Positions 35,637-45,070 are shown, counted from the stretch's first letter. The stretch: 64,000 bases of DNA from Selenihalanaerobacter shriftii (GCF_900167185.1 NZ_FUWM01000010.1:61862-125861), one strand, 5' to 3'. Program-made: numbers and translations. The notes: generated by a model not told the origin, from the sequence alone.

Positions 35637-36527
35637 ATGATAAAAGATCAAGCACATAAGTTAAGAGAATTAGTTAAAGGTAAGAATAATCGGCATAAAG
35701 ATAAGAAAGAGCAACGAGAAGGTGAATTTGCCCATATTTATACTGTTACTAGTGGTAAAGGTGGAGTAGGTAAGACAAATTTCACAGTAAATTTAGCATT
35801 ATCACTTCAAGCTAAGAATAAACGAGTAGCAGTTATTGATGCTGATTTAGGAATGGGAAATATAGATGTGGTTTTAGGATTAACTCCTCAGTATAATTTA
35901 AGTCATGTAATCAACGGACAAAAAGGAATAAATGAAATAATAATGAAAGACCCCGAAGGTTTAAGTATTATTCCAGGTATATCTGGGGTAGAAGAATTGG
36001 CTAATCTATCTGAATATCAGTTACAAAATTTAATAGAAGGTTTAGAAAATCTAGAAGATAATTATGATATTATTTTAATAGATACGGGTGCTGGATTATC
36101 TAAAACAGTAATTAGTTTCACGTTAGCTGCTGATGAAATTATTGTCATTTCCACTCCGGAACCGACTTCAGTAACAGATGCTTATGGAATAATTAAAGTT
36201 ATAGCAGGTTATCAAGAGAATTCTAAAGTTAATTTAGTAGTAAATCAAATTGAAAGTAATCAAGAAGGTAATAACATTTCAAAACGAATCAGTAAAGTGG
36301 CTGGCGATTTTTTAGAGATTGATTTAGAAGTTTTAGGATTAATTCCTAGTGATAAAAATGTAGTGAAGGCTGTAAAAAAACAATGTCCATTTATTATAGA
36401 GTTTCCTAATTGTCAAGCTGCAAATGCAATTAAAAGAATTAGGAATCAATTGTTAGATATTGAACCGGAGAAAAATTCTGGAGGGGTAAAATCATTTTTC
36501 AAAAAACTAATTGGATTATCATCATAG
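35637..36527 (+). CDS. flhG: MinD-like ATPase FlhG (YlxH)
   Basis: Partner of FlhF; a MinD/ParA ATPase. Deviant Walker A GKGGVGKT at about 40-47, AVIDADLGMGNIDVVLGL and IDTGAGLS; the C-terminus is an amphipathic tail (SFFKKLIGLSS) that may act as membrane targeting, as in MinD. 296 aa. AAGGAG 12 bases upstream of the ATG. Confidence 0.94.
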   Translation: MIKDQAHKLRELVKGKNNRHKDKKEQREGEFAHIYTVTSGKGGVGKTNFTVNLALSLQAKNKRVAVIDADLGMGNIDVVLGLTPQYNLSHVINGQKGINEIIMKDPEGLSIIPGISGVEELANLSEYQLQNLIEGLENLEDNYDIILIDTGAGLSKTVISFTLAADEIIVISTPEPTSVTDAYGIIKVIAGYQENSKVNLVVNQIESNQEGNNISKRISKVAGDFLEIDLEVLGLIPSDKNVVKAVKKQCPFIIEFPNCQAANAIKRIRNQLLDIEPEKNSGGVKSFFKKLIGLSS

Positions 36528-36556
36528 ATAAGGACTGATAAGGAGGAGAGTATTTA

Positions 36557-37258
36557 ATGGCAGATTTAAAATTAAAAGTTAATCAATCTGTAGAATTGAA
36601 TGTTGAATCTGGAGTATATGAAGGAGAGTATATAAGTCAAGTAACTAAAATAGATGATGATGAAATACAGATTACATTACCGATTAAGAAAGAAAATTTA
36701 GTGCCATTACCTGTAGGAACTGAGTTAGAAATCTTTTTTTCTGATCAAAGAGCACAATATAAATTTAAAGCTAAAATCAATTCTAGACAGAGGAATAATA
36801 AGATAGGAACTTTTAGCGTAGAAAAACCAAATAAACTTTATAAGATTCAAAGAAGAGATTTTGTACGAGTCCCAATAAAAATTACAGTTGAGTATCGAAA
36901 ATTAGTTGGTGAAGATATTATAAATTCTAAAGGTAATTCGAAAAGAGTTAAATATAATGAAGATAAACAAGAAGAGTTTAAAGAAACTTTAAGTGAGGAT
37001 ATAAGTGGTGGGGGCATGTTGCTTAGGGTTAATGAGGAAATTCCATTGAATTCATTGATAGAATTACGTTTGGATTTAGATGATTTGGATTTTAAAACAA
37101 TAATTGGAAAAGTAGTTAGGGTTGATGAGTTTGTTGATCGAAATGATAAGGTAGGTTCGGGAATCAAGTTTATTAATATTTCTCAGAAACGTCAAGATGA
37201 AATAGTTCAGTGGGTATTACAAAAGCAATTAGAGTTACATAGAAAAGGTCTTTTATAA
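36557..37258 (+). CDS. PilZ-domain flagellar brake protein (YcgR/YpfA type)
   Basis: Cyclic-di-GMP receptor that slows or stops the motor in YcgR family members. The N-terminal YcgR-N-like domain (about 1-95) ends with the c-di-GMP-binding QRRDFVRVP (RxxxR), and the PilZ beta-barrel holds SEDISGGGMLL ((D/N)xSxxG). 233 aa, normal. It follows flhG and precedes cheA, and together with the riboswitch before flgB indicates c-di-GMP control of motility at two levels. AGGAGGAG Shine-Dalgarno. Confidence 0.9.
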   Translation: MADLKLKVNQSVELNVESGVYEGEYISQVTKIDDDEIQITLPIKKENLVPLPVGTELEIFFSDQRAQYKFKAKINSRQRNNKIGTFSVEKPNKLYKIQRRDFVRVPIKITVEYRKLVGEDIINSKGNSKRVKYNEDKQEEFKETLSEDISGGGMLLRVNEEIPLNSLIELRLDLDDLDFKTIIGKVVRVDEFVDRNDKVGSGIKFINISQKRQDEIVQWVLQKQLELHRKGLL

Positions 37259-37331
37259 TCTTTATTGAAGTATAACAGTAACTAGAATTCTTTGATTAAT
37301 GGCTGAAGGTAGAGGAGGTAGATGGTGTAAA

Positions 37332-39308
37332 GTGGATAATTCTCGTTATTTAAAAGTCTTTATAGAAGAGGCTAATGAATATTTACAAACTTTAAACCAC
37401 TATCTTTTAGATTTAGAGAGATTAAAAGAGGACTTTAAAGAGGCTGATAAGCTATTTAGAGCAGTTCATTCTCTTAAGGGGATGGCAAGTATTATAGGGT
37501 ATGATGAAATAGTTAGATTAACTCATAAATTAGAGAATGTATTTAATGCTTTGCGGAATCAAGAATTGAAAATCAATTCAGAATTAGTTGATGATTTATT
37601 AGAAGTAGTAGATTTATTAGAACAGATAATTAAACAGATTAATCGGAAGAATGGTAAAATGCATACTGGATTTAATTCTAGGATTAATAAAGTGATTTCT
37701 AAATTGGATAATATCACTGATCTCTCAACAAACGAAAAGTTGTTTAACTCAATACAGACTGGAGAAAGAAGTCTACAATTAACTTTAGATTCAACTATTA
37801 GTTTAAATATGAAAGAAGAACTAGACCAAGGAAAAAATTGTTTATTAATAAAAGTAATCTTAAATTCAGATATACAGTTGATATCTGCTAGAGCATTTAC
37901 AATAATTAACAGATTAAAAGATTATGGAGATATTATAAAAATTACCCCAAAGTTAGAAATTATTGAACAAGGAAAATTACAAACTCCGAATTTCACATTG
38001 ATTTTATCCACTATTGAAGCTAAACAGAAATTAAAATCGAAAATTACTGCTGAGGTTGAGGTTATTAAAGTTATTATTAATGAGATTTCCCTTAATCAAT
38101 TAAATATTGACTCTTATGAATCAAAAGCAAATGATTATTCAAAAGATGTTGATTTTAATTGGGATCCAACTGTTAAAGTAGGGATTGATCAATTAGATGA
38201 TTTAATGAATTTAGTAGGAGAATTAATGATTAATAAATCACAAGTTGTAAATCTTGACCGTGAAAATAAGTTTAGAAAAAGGAAAGAAGTCTGGGAAGAT
38301 ATAGATAAATCTATTAATCTATTACATGGAGATATTATGGAATTAAGAATGATTTCCTTAACTAAGATTATAGATAGATTTCCCCGGATGGTTAGAGACT
38401 TGTCTAAAAAGATGGATAAACAGGTTAAGCTAGAAGTTAAAGGTGAGGACATAGAAATAGATAGAGTTATTATAGAAGAATTAGGTGATCCATTGGTTCA
38501 CCTTTTAAGGAATTGTATTGATCATGGAATAGAGAAACCACAAGAAAGAATAGCAAATAAGAAGCAAAAGGTTGGTACAGTTAAGATAACAGCTTCTCAA
38601 CATGGAAATGAGGTAAAGATAGTAGTATCTGATGATGGTTCTGGTATAGATGATAAAGTTATTAAGAGAAAGGCTATTGAAAAAGGAATTATCAATTCAG
38701 CAGAAGCAGAAGAAATGATGAAGGATGAGATTATCGATCTAATTTTTGTGTCAGGATTTAGTACTTCAGAAGAAGTAACAAGTATATCTGGTAGAGGGGT
38801 AGGGATGGATGTAGTAAACTCTAAAATTGTATCATTAGGAGGACAGATTAGAGTAGATTCTATTAAAGGGGAAGGTACAAAATTTATCATTGAATTACCA
38901 ATAACTTCATCCATAATTCAAGCCTTAATAGTTAGAGTTGATGTAGAAAAATATGTATTACCTCTTAATCATATTGATGAAGTACATAATGTGGCTGTTA
39001 AAGATATAAAAGAACGTCAAGGAAAAAGTTCTTTTGTATTAAGAGAAGAAAAAATTGAACTAACATATTTACATCATAGATTAGCTTTAACAAAACCTAT
39101 CTATAATCCAGATGATGAAGTGCCTATAATTATAATTTCGATTGGAGAAAAAAAAGAAGGGTTAGTAGTTGATGAATTAATTAGTCAACAGAAGATAGTA
39201 GTTAAGCCTTTAAATGGACTTTTAAGTAATATTTCTAGTATTTCTGGAGCAACTATCTTAGGTAATGGTCAAATTGCTTTAATCTTAAATATGCTGAATA
39301 TTGCTTAA
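37332..39308 (+). CDS. cheA: Chemotaxis histidine kinase CheA
   Basis: Central chemotaxis kinase. P1 with the phosphorylated His46 in VHSLKGMAS, a P2-like region, dimerisation P3, the ATP-binding P4 with LVHLLRNCIDHGIE, VSDDGSGID and SGRGVGMDVV, and the P5 CheW-like domain (about 525-655). 658 aa. GTG 37332 is chosen because AGGAGG at 37314-37319 lies 12 bases upstream and it gives the family start M-D-N-S-R-Y-L-K-V-F; an ATG at 37299 lies before the Shine-Dalgarno. Confidence 0.97.
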   Translation: MDNSRYLKVFIEEANEYLQTLNHYLLDLERLKEDFKEADKLFRAVHSLKGMASIIGYDEIVRLTHKLENVFNALRNQELKINSELVDDLLEVVDLLEQIIKQINRKNGKMHTGFNSRINKVISKLDNITDLSTNEKLFNSIQTGERSLQLTLDSTISLNMKEELDQGKNCLLIKVILNSDIQLISARAFTIINRLKDYGDIIKITPKLEIIEQGKLQTPNFTLILSTIEAKQKLKSKITAEVEVIKVIINEISLNQLNIDSYESKANDYSKDVDFNWDPTVKVGIDQLDDLMNLVGELMINKSQVVNLDRENKFRKRKEVWEDIDKSINLLHGDIMELRMISLTKIIDRFPRMVRDLSKKMDKQVKLEVKGEDIEIDRVIIEELGDPLVHLLRNCIDHGIEKPQERIANKKQKVGTVKITASQHGNEVKIVVSDDGSGIDDKVIKRKAIEKGIINSAEAEEMMKDEIIDLIFVSGFSTSEEVTSISGRGVGMDVVNSKIVSLGGQIRVDSIKGEGTKFIIELPITSSIIQALIVRVDVEKYVLPLNHIDEVHNVAVKDIKERQGKSSFVLREEKIELTYLHHRLALTKPIYNPDDEVPIIIISIGEKKEGLVVDELISQQKIVVKPLNGLLSNISSISGATILGNGQIALILNMLNIA

Positions 39309-39336
39309 GCTTTGTTCAAAGGAGGGACTTAGGATA

Positions 39337-39828
39337 ATGAATCAACTACAATCTAAAGGAATAGTAACAGATTTAGAATTAGTTATATTTAGGTTAAATC
39401 AAAAAGAGTATGGAGTAAAGGTTTTAGAAACTCAAGAGATTATAGAAATGCAGGAAATTACAAGAGTACCTAATGTTCCAAAATTTATAAGAGGAATAAT
39501 TAACTTAAGAGGGCAGATTATTCCAACTATTGATCTTAAAAAGAGATTTAATTTAAAAGAATCAAAAAAACCAATAGAAGAAAGGATTATAATAGTTGAA
39601 GCAGAAGGAAATAAAGTAGGAATAGTAGTAGATGAAGTAATAGAAATATTAGATCTTTCTAATAAGCAGATTAGTCCTTCAGTTAAAATTAATAGAGAAA
39701 TTAATGAAAAATACTTAAAAAAGGTATTTAAATTTAAAGATAGATCTTTGATTTTATTAAATTTAACGCCAATTTTAAGTCCAGATAAAATAAAAGAGGT
39801 AGGATTGAATAATGTTCAAAAAGATTAG
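39337..39828 (+). CDS. cheW: Chemotaxis coupling protein CheW
   Basis: Couples receptors to CheA. Typical stretches are LVIFRLNQKEYGVKVLETQEI, VPNVPKFIRGIINLRGQIIPTIDL and IIVVDEV-like GIVVDEVIEI. ATG 39337 follows AAAGGAGGGAC. 163 aa. An in-frame upstream start at 39301 lies inside cheA and has no Shine-Dalgarno. Confidence 0.96.
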   Translation: MNQLQSKGIVTDLELVIFRLNQKEYGVKVLETQEIIEMQEITRVPNVPKFIRGIINLRGQIIPTIDLKKRFNLKESKKPIEERIIIVEAEGNKVGIVVDEVIEILDLSNKQISPSVKINREINEKYLKKVFKFKDRSLILLNLTPILSPDKIKEVGLNNVQKD

Positions 39829-39858
39829 AAGTTTGGAGTAGAAAGGAGGGTTTATTAG

Positions 39859-40497
39859 ATGAACAATGAACAGATCAATATTAATGAACTTTCTTCAATA
39901 CAGTTAGATGCTTTAAAAGAAATAGCTAATATAGGAGCAGGTAATGCAGCTACTGCTTTTTCACAATTATTAGAGCAAAGAATAGATATGAGTGTTCCGG
40001 AAGCCAATATTTTACCTTTGAGTGAAGTTCCTGAGATTTTAGGAGGAGCAGAAACTTTAATAGCTGGGATCTTAGTTAAAGTAGCTGGGGATGCACCAGG
40101 GAAAATCTTATTTGCTTTAGAAGAAAAGAGTGCGGAGAAGCTAACAAATATGTTGTTAGATGAAAAATTAGAGTTAGATTTAAAGAGTAAGACAGACCAA
40201 ATTCAAGATTCAACTTTAGAAGAAATAGGAAATATTTTAACTAATTCTTATTTAAATGCTTTAAGCAGAATGACAGATTTTTCGTTATTGCCTTCTGTAC
40301 CAGCTTTAGCTTATGATATGGCAGGAGCTATTTTAGAAGTAACATTCTTACAGGCTGGACATATTGGGGATTATGCTTTAGTAGTAGAGACTGAATTTTT
40401 AGATGGTGATGAGGGAATTCAGGGACATTTTTTCTTTATTCCTACTCCTGAATCACTGCAAAAAATTTTAGACAAGCTTGGAGTTGGCAAAATATGA
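39859..40497 (+). CDS. cheC: CheY-P phosphatase CheC
   Basis: Hydrolyses CheY-P and binds CheD. Two active-site helices: LDALKEIANIGAGNAATAF (about 14-32) and STLEEIGNILTNSYLNAL, both with the conserved Glu and Asn. 212 aa. It overlaps cheD by four bases (ATGA), a sign of coupled translation, as expected from their complex. Confidence 0.95.
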   Translation: MNNEQININELSSIQLDALKEIANIGAGNAATAFSQLLEQRIDMSVPEANILPLSEVPEILGGAETLIAGILVKVAGDAPGKILFALEEKSAEKLTNMLLDEKLELDLKSKTDQIQDSTLEEIGNILTNSYLNALSRMTDFSLLPSVPALAYDMAGAILEVTFLQAGHIGDYALVVETEFLDGDEGIQGHFFFIPTPESLQKILDKLGVGKI

Positions 40498-40976
40498 AGA
40501 AGATTAGAGTAAAAATGGCAGACTTAAATATTGGAGAAGTTGATGACGTTTTAATAACTTCTGGATTAGGATCATGTGTAGGTATTGCTCTTTATGATTC
40601 TAGAACTAAAATAGGAGGATTAGCTCATATTATGTTACCAGAAGTACCTACTAACCGTAAAAGTAAGAATCCGGCTAAATATGCTGACACTTCTATAGAA
40701 TTACTGTTGAAGAAATTGAGGCAAAAGGGTGCGAATTTTAGAAGGCTAGTAGCTAAGATTGCTGGAGGAGCACATATGTTCAAATTTGATAATTCTAATC
40801 CTCAAATGCAGATTGGAGCTCGTAATATTGAAGCGGTAAAGAAGATTTTAAAAGAGAAGAATATTAGACTGTTAGCAGAAGATGTAGGTAAAAATTATGG
40901 ACGGACTATGGAATTTTATTTAGAAAATGGTGAAGTATTAATTAAGACAGTTAAAGGTGAAGATCGGGTTTTATAA
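40494..40976 (+). CDS. cheD: Chemoreceptor glutamine deamidase CheD
   Basis: Deamidates receptors and stimulates CheC. Catalytic Cys in TSGLGSCVGIALYD and His in GGLAHIMLP, followed by AKIAGGAHMF and IGARNIEAV. 160 aa. Coupled to cheC by the ATGA overlap. Confidence 0.96.
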   Translation: MKKIRVKMADLNIGEVDDVLITSGLGSCVGIALYDSRTKIGGLAHIMLPEVPTNRKSKNPAKYADTSIELLLKKLRQKGANFRRLVAKIAGGAHMFKFDNSNPQMQIGARNIEAVKKILKEKNIRLLAEDVGKNYGRTMEFYLENGEVLIKTVKGEDRVL

Positions 40977-40995
40977 AAAGGGGAGTTGAAAAGGG

Positions 40996-41451
40996 TTGAA
41001 TGGTTTAATAAAGGCTTTATCAATTATCTTTTCTGTAATTGCTTTTTTATTAGTAGCTATAATTACTGTAACAAACCAATTAAATATAATAGTTATTATT
41101 AAAAGAAGTTTATTAGCTGCTGTTTTCTTTGGTATTTTAGGTGGGTTAATAGGATATATATTAATTAATTTAACTAAGATTGATAATTCCAAAAGTCAGC
41201 AAAATAATTCAGAGCAAAGAGAAGAGATAAAAGCAGTGTCTCAACAACAAGCTGCTCAACAGTATGCTAATCAAAATCAAGATCAAGATAGCCAAGGAAC
41301 TGATGAAGAATCTGATTTTCAACCATTAAATTTGGAAAAGATAGATTATGAAGAGGAAGAAAAAGATAACGAAGTCGAAGAGATAGATCAATTAGCAGAC
41401 CAAGACCCAGAAAAATTAGCAGAAATGGTTAAGAGTTTAAAAGGTAACTGA
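40996..41451 (+). CDS. Hypothetical two-helix membrane protein
   Basis: I do not recognise a family. Two membrane segments (about 6-26 and 35-58) are followed by a strongly acidic, Gln-rich cytoplasmic-type tail (about 60-151), a pattern suited to a protein that docks partners at the membrane (inference). TTG start about 10 bases after GGGGAG. It lies between cheD and fliA, so it is probably part of the flagellar operon. Confidence 0.7.
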   Translation: MNGLIKALSIIFSVIAFLLVAIITVTNQLNIIVIIKRSLLAAVFFGILGGLIGYILINLTKIDNSKSQQNNSEQREEIKAVSQQQAAQQYANQNQDQDSQGTDEESDFQPLNLEKIDYEEEEKDNEVEEIDQLADQDPEKLAEMVKSLKGN

Positions 41452-41485
41452 TTAATAAAAAGAAGAAGGAGAAGGAGGGATAAAG

Positions 41486-42268
41486 ATAGCTAAACATAAA
41501 CATGAAAAGGAAAAAGAATTATGGATTAAATTTAAAGAGAATGATAACCAGGATGCTAAAGAAGAGTTAATCCTTAAATATATACCATTGGTTAAATATG
41601 TAGTTAACAGGATAACAGTTAACCTTCCTGATAAGTTTGAATTTGATGATCTTAAAAATTATGGGATAGTAGGCTTAATTGATGCTATTGAACGATTTGA
41701 TCATCGGCGACAGGTTAAATTTTCTACTTATGCTATTTCTAGAATTCAAGGTAGTATTATAGACCAGTTAAGAAAATTAGATTGGGTGCCAACTTCAGTA
41801 CGGCATAAAGCTAAAAGAGTAGCACAGGTTAATTCAAAATTATCTCAAGAGTTAGGTAGATTACCGACGGATCAAGAGTTAAGAGAAGAATTAAATTTGA
41901 ATAGTGAAGAATATAATCAATTATTAACAGAGGTTAATATTCCTCAACAGACTTCATTAAATAGCTTTATTAAGGGGAGTCAGACAGAAGGGATTACATT
42001 ACTAGAAATGATTTCCGACGGAGAAGCAGTTAATCCAGAAAGAAGTTTTAGATACGAAGAAATAAAGAGGATTTTAGGAGAAACTATTGAAAAGTTAAAA
42101 GATAAAGAACGATTAGTAATTACTTTATATTACTATGAAGGTTTAAATTTAACAGAGATTAGCAAAGTGCTAGAACTTACTACTGCTAGAGTTTCACAAT
42201 TACACACTAAAGCTATTTATAGATTAAGAGGTTATCTTAGTAGAAAGAAGGAATTATTGGTTGACTAA
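41486..42268 (+). CDS. fliA: Flagellar sigma factor FliA (sigma 28/SigD) with AUA start
   Basis: Alternative sigma factor for late flagellar genes. Regions 2 (ILKYIPLVKYVVNRI, FDDLKNYGIVGLIDAIERFD, VKFSTYAISRIQGSIIDQLR), 3 (ELGRLPTDQELREEL) and 4 (LKDKERLVITLYYYEGLNLTEI) are complete. From the upstream stop at 41456 to TTG 41588 there is no ATG, GTG, TTG or CTG, yet TTG 41588 would delete region 1.2/2.1. ATA at 41486, 7 bases after GGAGG, gives the expected start, so AUA is the most likely initiator. 260 aa. Confidence 0.9.
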   Translation: MAKHKHEKEKELWIKFKENDNQDAKEELILKYIPLVKYVVNRITVNLPDKFEFDDLKNYGIVGLIDAIERFDHRRQVKFSTYAISRIQGSIIDQLRKLDWVPTSVRHKAKRVAQVNSKLSQELGRLPTDQELREELNLNSEEYNQLLTEVNIPQQTSLNSFIKGSQTEGITLLEMISDGEAVNPERSFRYEEIKRILGETIEKLKDKERLVITLYYYEGLNLTEISKVLELTTARVSQLHTKAIYRLRGYLSRKKELLVD

Positions 42269-42280
42269 TTAAAGGAGGTG

Positions 42281-44182
42281 GTGACAACGGAAGTTACAGT
42301 AGAAGCTAAAAATGAAGTTGAAGCTAAGGATAAGGCATTAAAAAAATTGGAACTAAAAGTTGATAAAAAGATTAATAAAACAGATTTAGAATTAGAGCTA
42401 ATTGAAGAGAAGAGTGGGTTTTTAGGTATTGGCAAGAAGAAAGTTTTTAGAATTAATTTAAATGAAAAAGAAGATGAAGTAGAAGAATCAATTGATGATT
42501 TAGGGAAAGAAAAAGAAGATGAAGGGTCAATTGAGAATTCAGAGAAAGAAACTGAGGATGAAGTAGAGGCAGAAGATGGAGATGTAGAATTAATTATTGA
42601 TGAAGAAGGAGTTTATATTCAGTTGACACCTCCAGAAGGTAATGGAGAAGCGGTAAGTTTAATTGAAGTTGAAGAAATATTAGGGGCTAAGGAAATAGAG
42701 GATGTAAATTATGATAAAATTAGTGAAGCCTTAACTGAGGATATTTATGAACCAGTAAAGGTTGCACCTAGGAAGGAAGAGTTAGACCGAAATGCAGAAA
42801 TAAGAGTAGATGTCAGTGCTGATGGAATGAAGGCTTACTTATCAACTAGTTTACCATTAGGTGGTAAGGAAGCTACTTTAACGAGAATAGAAGATACATT
42901 GGAAGAAGTAGGAGTAACTTATGGAATCAAGAATGAGAAGCTAAAAGAATTGGTTAATGATGAAGAAATTATTGATGAAGCAATAGAAAGAGTATTGGTT
43001 GCTGAAGGAGTAGAACCATTATTAGGAAAAGATGCAGAGGTTAATTTTAAGTTTAATATCAAAAGTGAAGAGAAGAAAGTACAAAAACTAGAAGATGGGT
43101 CAGTAGATTATCGTAATCTAAATAGAATTAACAATGTTAAACCTGGAGATATATTAGCAACTAAGAAACCGACAAAGCCAGGAACTCCAGGGACTACAGT
43201 AACTGGTAAAGATGTGAAACCAAAACCTCCCAAAGATAAAAAAATTCCATCGGGTAAGAATACTATTCTAAGTTCTGATGAACTTAATTTACAAGCAGAA
43301 ATTGAAGGACAAGTATCCTATAATGGAGATAAAATAGAAGTTATGCCTGTCCATACTGTAAATGGAGACGTAGACTTATCTACAGGGAATATTAAATTTG
43401 TTGGAACAGTAGTAGTTGAAGGTGATGTTAGAGATGGAATGGAAATTAAGGCTAAAAATGATATAAATGTAAAAGGTAGCGTTCATGGTGCTAAATTAGA
43501 AGCTCAAGGTGAAATTCTAATTAAGAATGGATTTATAGGTAAAGACAAAGGAGAAATAAAGGCTGACGGAAATGTTCAAGTGCGCTTTATAGAAAATGGG
43601 AAATTAACTACTGAAAATGATCTAATAGTAACAGAAGCAATTATGCATAGTGATATCGATGCAGCCAGAATAATTAGGATAGAGAATAAAGGTTTAATTG
43701 TAGGAGGAATAGTTAGAGCAGGTAGAGAAATAGACGCTAAGGTAGTAGGGTCTAATTTAGCTACTAAAACTAAGATATTTGTAGGTATTACCCCAGCATT
43801 AAGAGATCAATATAATAATTTGATGAAGAAGTTAGAGGATTATCAAAAAGAATTAGATGAGGCTTTAAAGACAATTAAGTATCTTAAAAAACGTCAAAAA
43901 GAGGATGATGGAGAGTTATCGGAAAAGGAAAGAAATTTATTGAGTCAAAAGACTAGAACTAGATTTAAAGTAGCTAAAAATATAGAAGAGTTAAAGAAAG
44001 AAAAGATCAGCTTAGAAACTCGATTAGAAGAAGGTAAAAATGGTAAGATTAAAGTTCAAGATAAACTTTATTCAGGAGTAGAGATTACTATTGGTACAGA
44101 AGTTAAGAAAGTGACAAAACAATTATCTAATCTTCAATTTTATGTAGCAGATGGAGAGATTAAGAAAGGTTCTTATTCTTAA
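42281..44182 (+). CDS. FapA-like DUF342 protein with N-terminal Jag-N domain
   Basis: N-terminal Jag_N-like domain (VEAKNEVEAKDKALKKLEL and SGFLGIGKKKVFRI, about 5-60), a very acidic linker, and a FapA/DUF342 region with KPGTPGTTVTGKDV and beta-helix repeats (DVDLSTGNIKFVGTVVVEG, VKGSVHGAKLEAQGEILI), ending in a coiled coil (about 510-595). The function of DUF342 proteins is not well known; they often sit in flagellar operons beside fliA. The start is uncertain: GTG 42281 is only 2 bases from GGAGG, while ACG 42287 is 8 bases away. Confidence 0.85.
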   Translation: MTTEVTVEAKNEVEAKDKALKKLELKVDKKINKTDLELELIEEKSGFLGIGKKKVFRINLNEKEDEVEESIDDLGKEKEDEGSIENSEKETEDEVEAEDGDVELIIDEEGVYIQLTPPEGNGEAVSLIEVEEILGAKEIEDVNYDKISEALTEDIYEPVKVAPRKEELDRNAEIRVDVSADGMKAYLSTSLPLGGKEATLTRIEDTLEEVGVTYGIKNEKLKELVNDEEIIDEAIERVLVAEGVEPLLGKDAEVNFKFNIKSEEKKVQKLEDGSVDYRNLNRINNVKPGDILATKKPTKPGTPGTTVTGKDVKPKPPKDKKIPSGKNTILSSDELNLQAEIEGQVSYNGDKIEVMPVHTVNGDVDLSTGNIKFVGTVVVEGDVRDGMEIKAKNDINVKGSVHGAKLEAQGEILIKNGFIGKDKGEIKADGNVQVRFIENGKLTTENDLIVTEAIMHSDIDAARIIRIENKGLIVGGIVRAGREIDAKVVGSNLATKTKIFVGITPALRDQYNNLMKKLEDYQKELDEALKTIKYLKKRQKEDDGELSEKERNLLSQKTRTRFKVAKNIEELKKEKISLETRLEEGKNGKIKVQDKLYSGVEITIGTEVKKVTKQLSNLQFYVADGEIKKGSYS

Positions 44183-44199
44183 AAAAGGTGGTGACTTGA

Positions 44200-44511
44200 A
44201 TGGCTGAATCAATTAATCCCCATACTCAAGTCCCTCGTTCATTAAAAGTTAGTAAAATGCAGCAGAATAAACAACACCAACCTCAAGCACAACAGCAGGA
44301 ATTGACTAATCAGATGCAGAAGGTTAATGAGAGAAAGCAAAATCAAGTCAATAAATCAGAGGAATCATTACAGAAACGAGTAAACGATGAAGATGAAAAA
44401 AATCATGATAATGAAGGGCAAAATAGGGACTTAGATAGTGAGCAAGAGAGTGATCAGGAGTCTAAATTAAAACAAAAAAACCGAGGGAATTATATCGATA
44501 TTAAAGTATGA
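44200..44511 (+). CDS. Small hydrophilic hypothetical protein
   Basis: Unrecognised. 103 aa, no membrane segments, very rich in Gln, Asn, Glu and Lys, probably disordered or coiled coil, with a short conserved-looking N-terminus (AESINPHTQVPRSLKV) and C-terminus (GNYIDIKV). The ATG has AAAAAGGTGGTG upstream. Position behind fliA and the FapA-like gene suggests a flagellar or swarming accessory role, but that is inference. Confidence 0.65.
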   Translation: MAESINPHTQVPRSLKVSKMQQNKQHQPQAQQQELTNQMQKVNERKQNQVNKSEESLQKRVNDEDEKNHDNEGQNRDLDSEQESDQESKLKQKNRGNYIDIKV

Positions 44512-44536
44512 TATAAAGAGAGTTGGAGGGAAGATA

Positions 44537-45070
44537 TTGGAGATCTTAATCTTCGTAGTTGGAATAATTTTTATTCTGGTTTCATTGTTTTTAACATATC
44601 ATCAAGATAAAGAAGTTGATGATGAGATTATAACAGATTATATTCAGCTTAATAGAAAATTAAAGAAACGTGAAGAGAACTTAAGTAAATTATTAAAAGA
44701 AATGAATTATAATTTTTATAATATTCTTGATGAACTAGATGATAAACAGACAAAGTTAGAGCAATTGCTTAATAATGAAGGTTCATTTAAAGATAATAAT
44801 ACTATGGCATTTATCAATACTTTAAATTCTGAAATGACCCAAGAGTCAGAAATGAAAGAGCCACAAGAACAAAATAAAGTAGATGAGAATACCTTACAGA
44901 ACCAAAAAGAACTTAATTTATCTAGTTTAAATTCAACTCTTGATAAAGAGGAACAGGTAGCTAAATTATATAATTCAGGCCTTAATTTTACTGAAATTGC
45001 TCAGGAACTGAATTTAGGACAAAGAGAAGTAGAATTAATTTGGAAGTTAAATAATCGAGGTGAGATGTAA
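44537..45070 (+). CDS. SwrB-position membrane protein with C-terminal helix-turn-helix-like end (DUF6115-like)
   Basis: One N-terminal membrane segment (about 2-20), a coiled coil (about 38-85), a polar linker, and a C-terminal helix-turn-helix-like stretch EEQVAKLYNSGLNFTEIAQE with LGQREVELIWKL. The design and the place after fliA match SwrB/DUF6115-type proteins of Firmicute flagellar operons; the name is by analogy. TTG 44537 behind GGAGGG. 177 aa. Confidence 0.65.
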   Translation: MEILIFVVGIIFILVSLFLTYHQDKEVDDEIITDYIQLNRKLKKREENLSKLLKEMNYNFYNILDELDDKQTKLEQLLNNEGSFKDNNTMAFINTLNSEMTQESEMKEPQEQNKVDENTLQNQKELNLSSLNSTLDKEEQVAKLYNSGLNFTEIAQELNLGQREVELIWKLNNRGEM

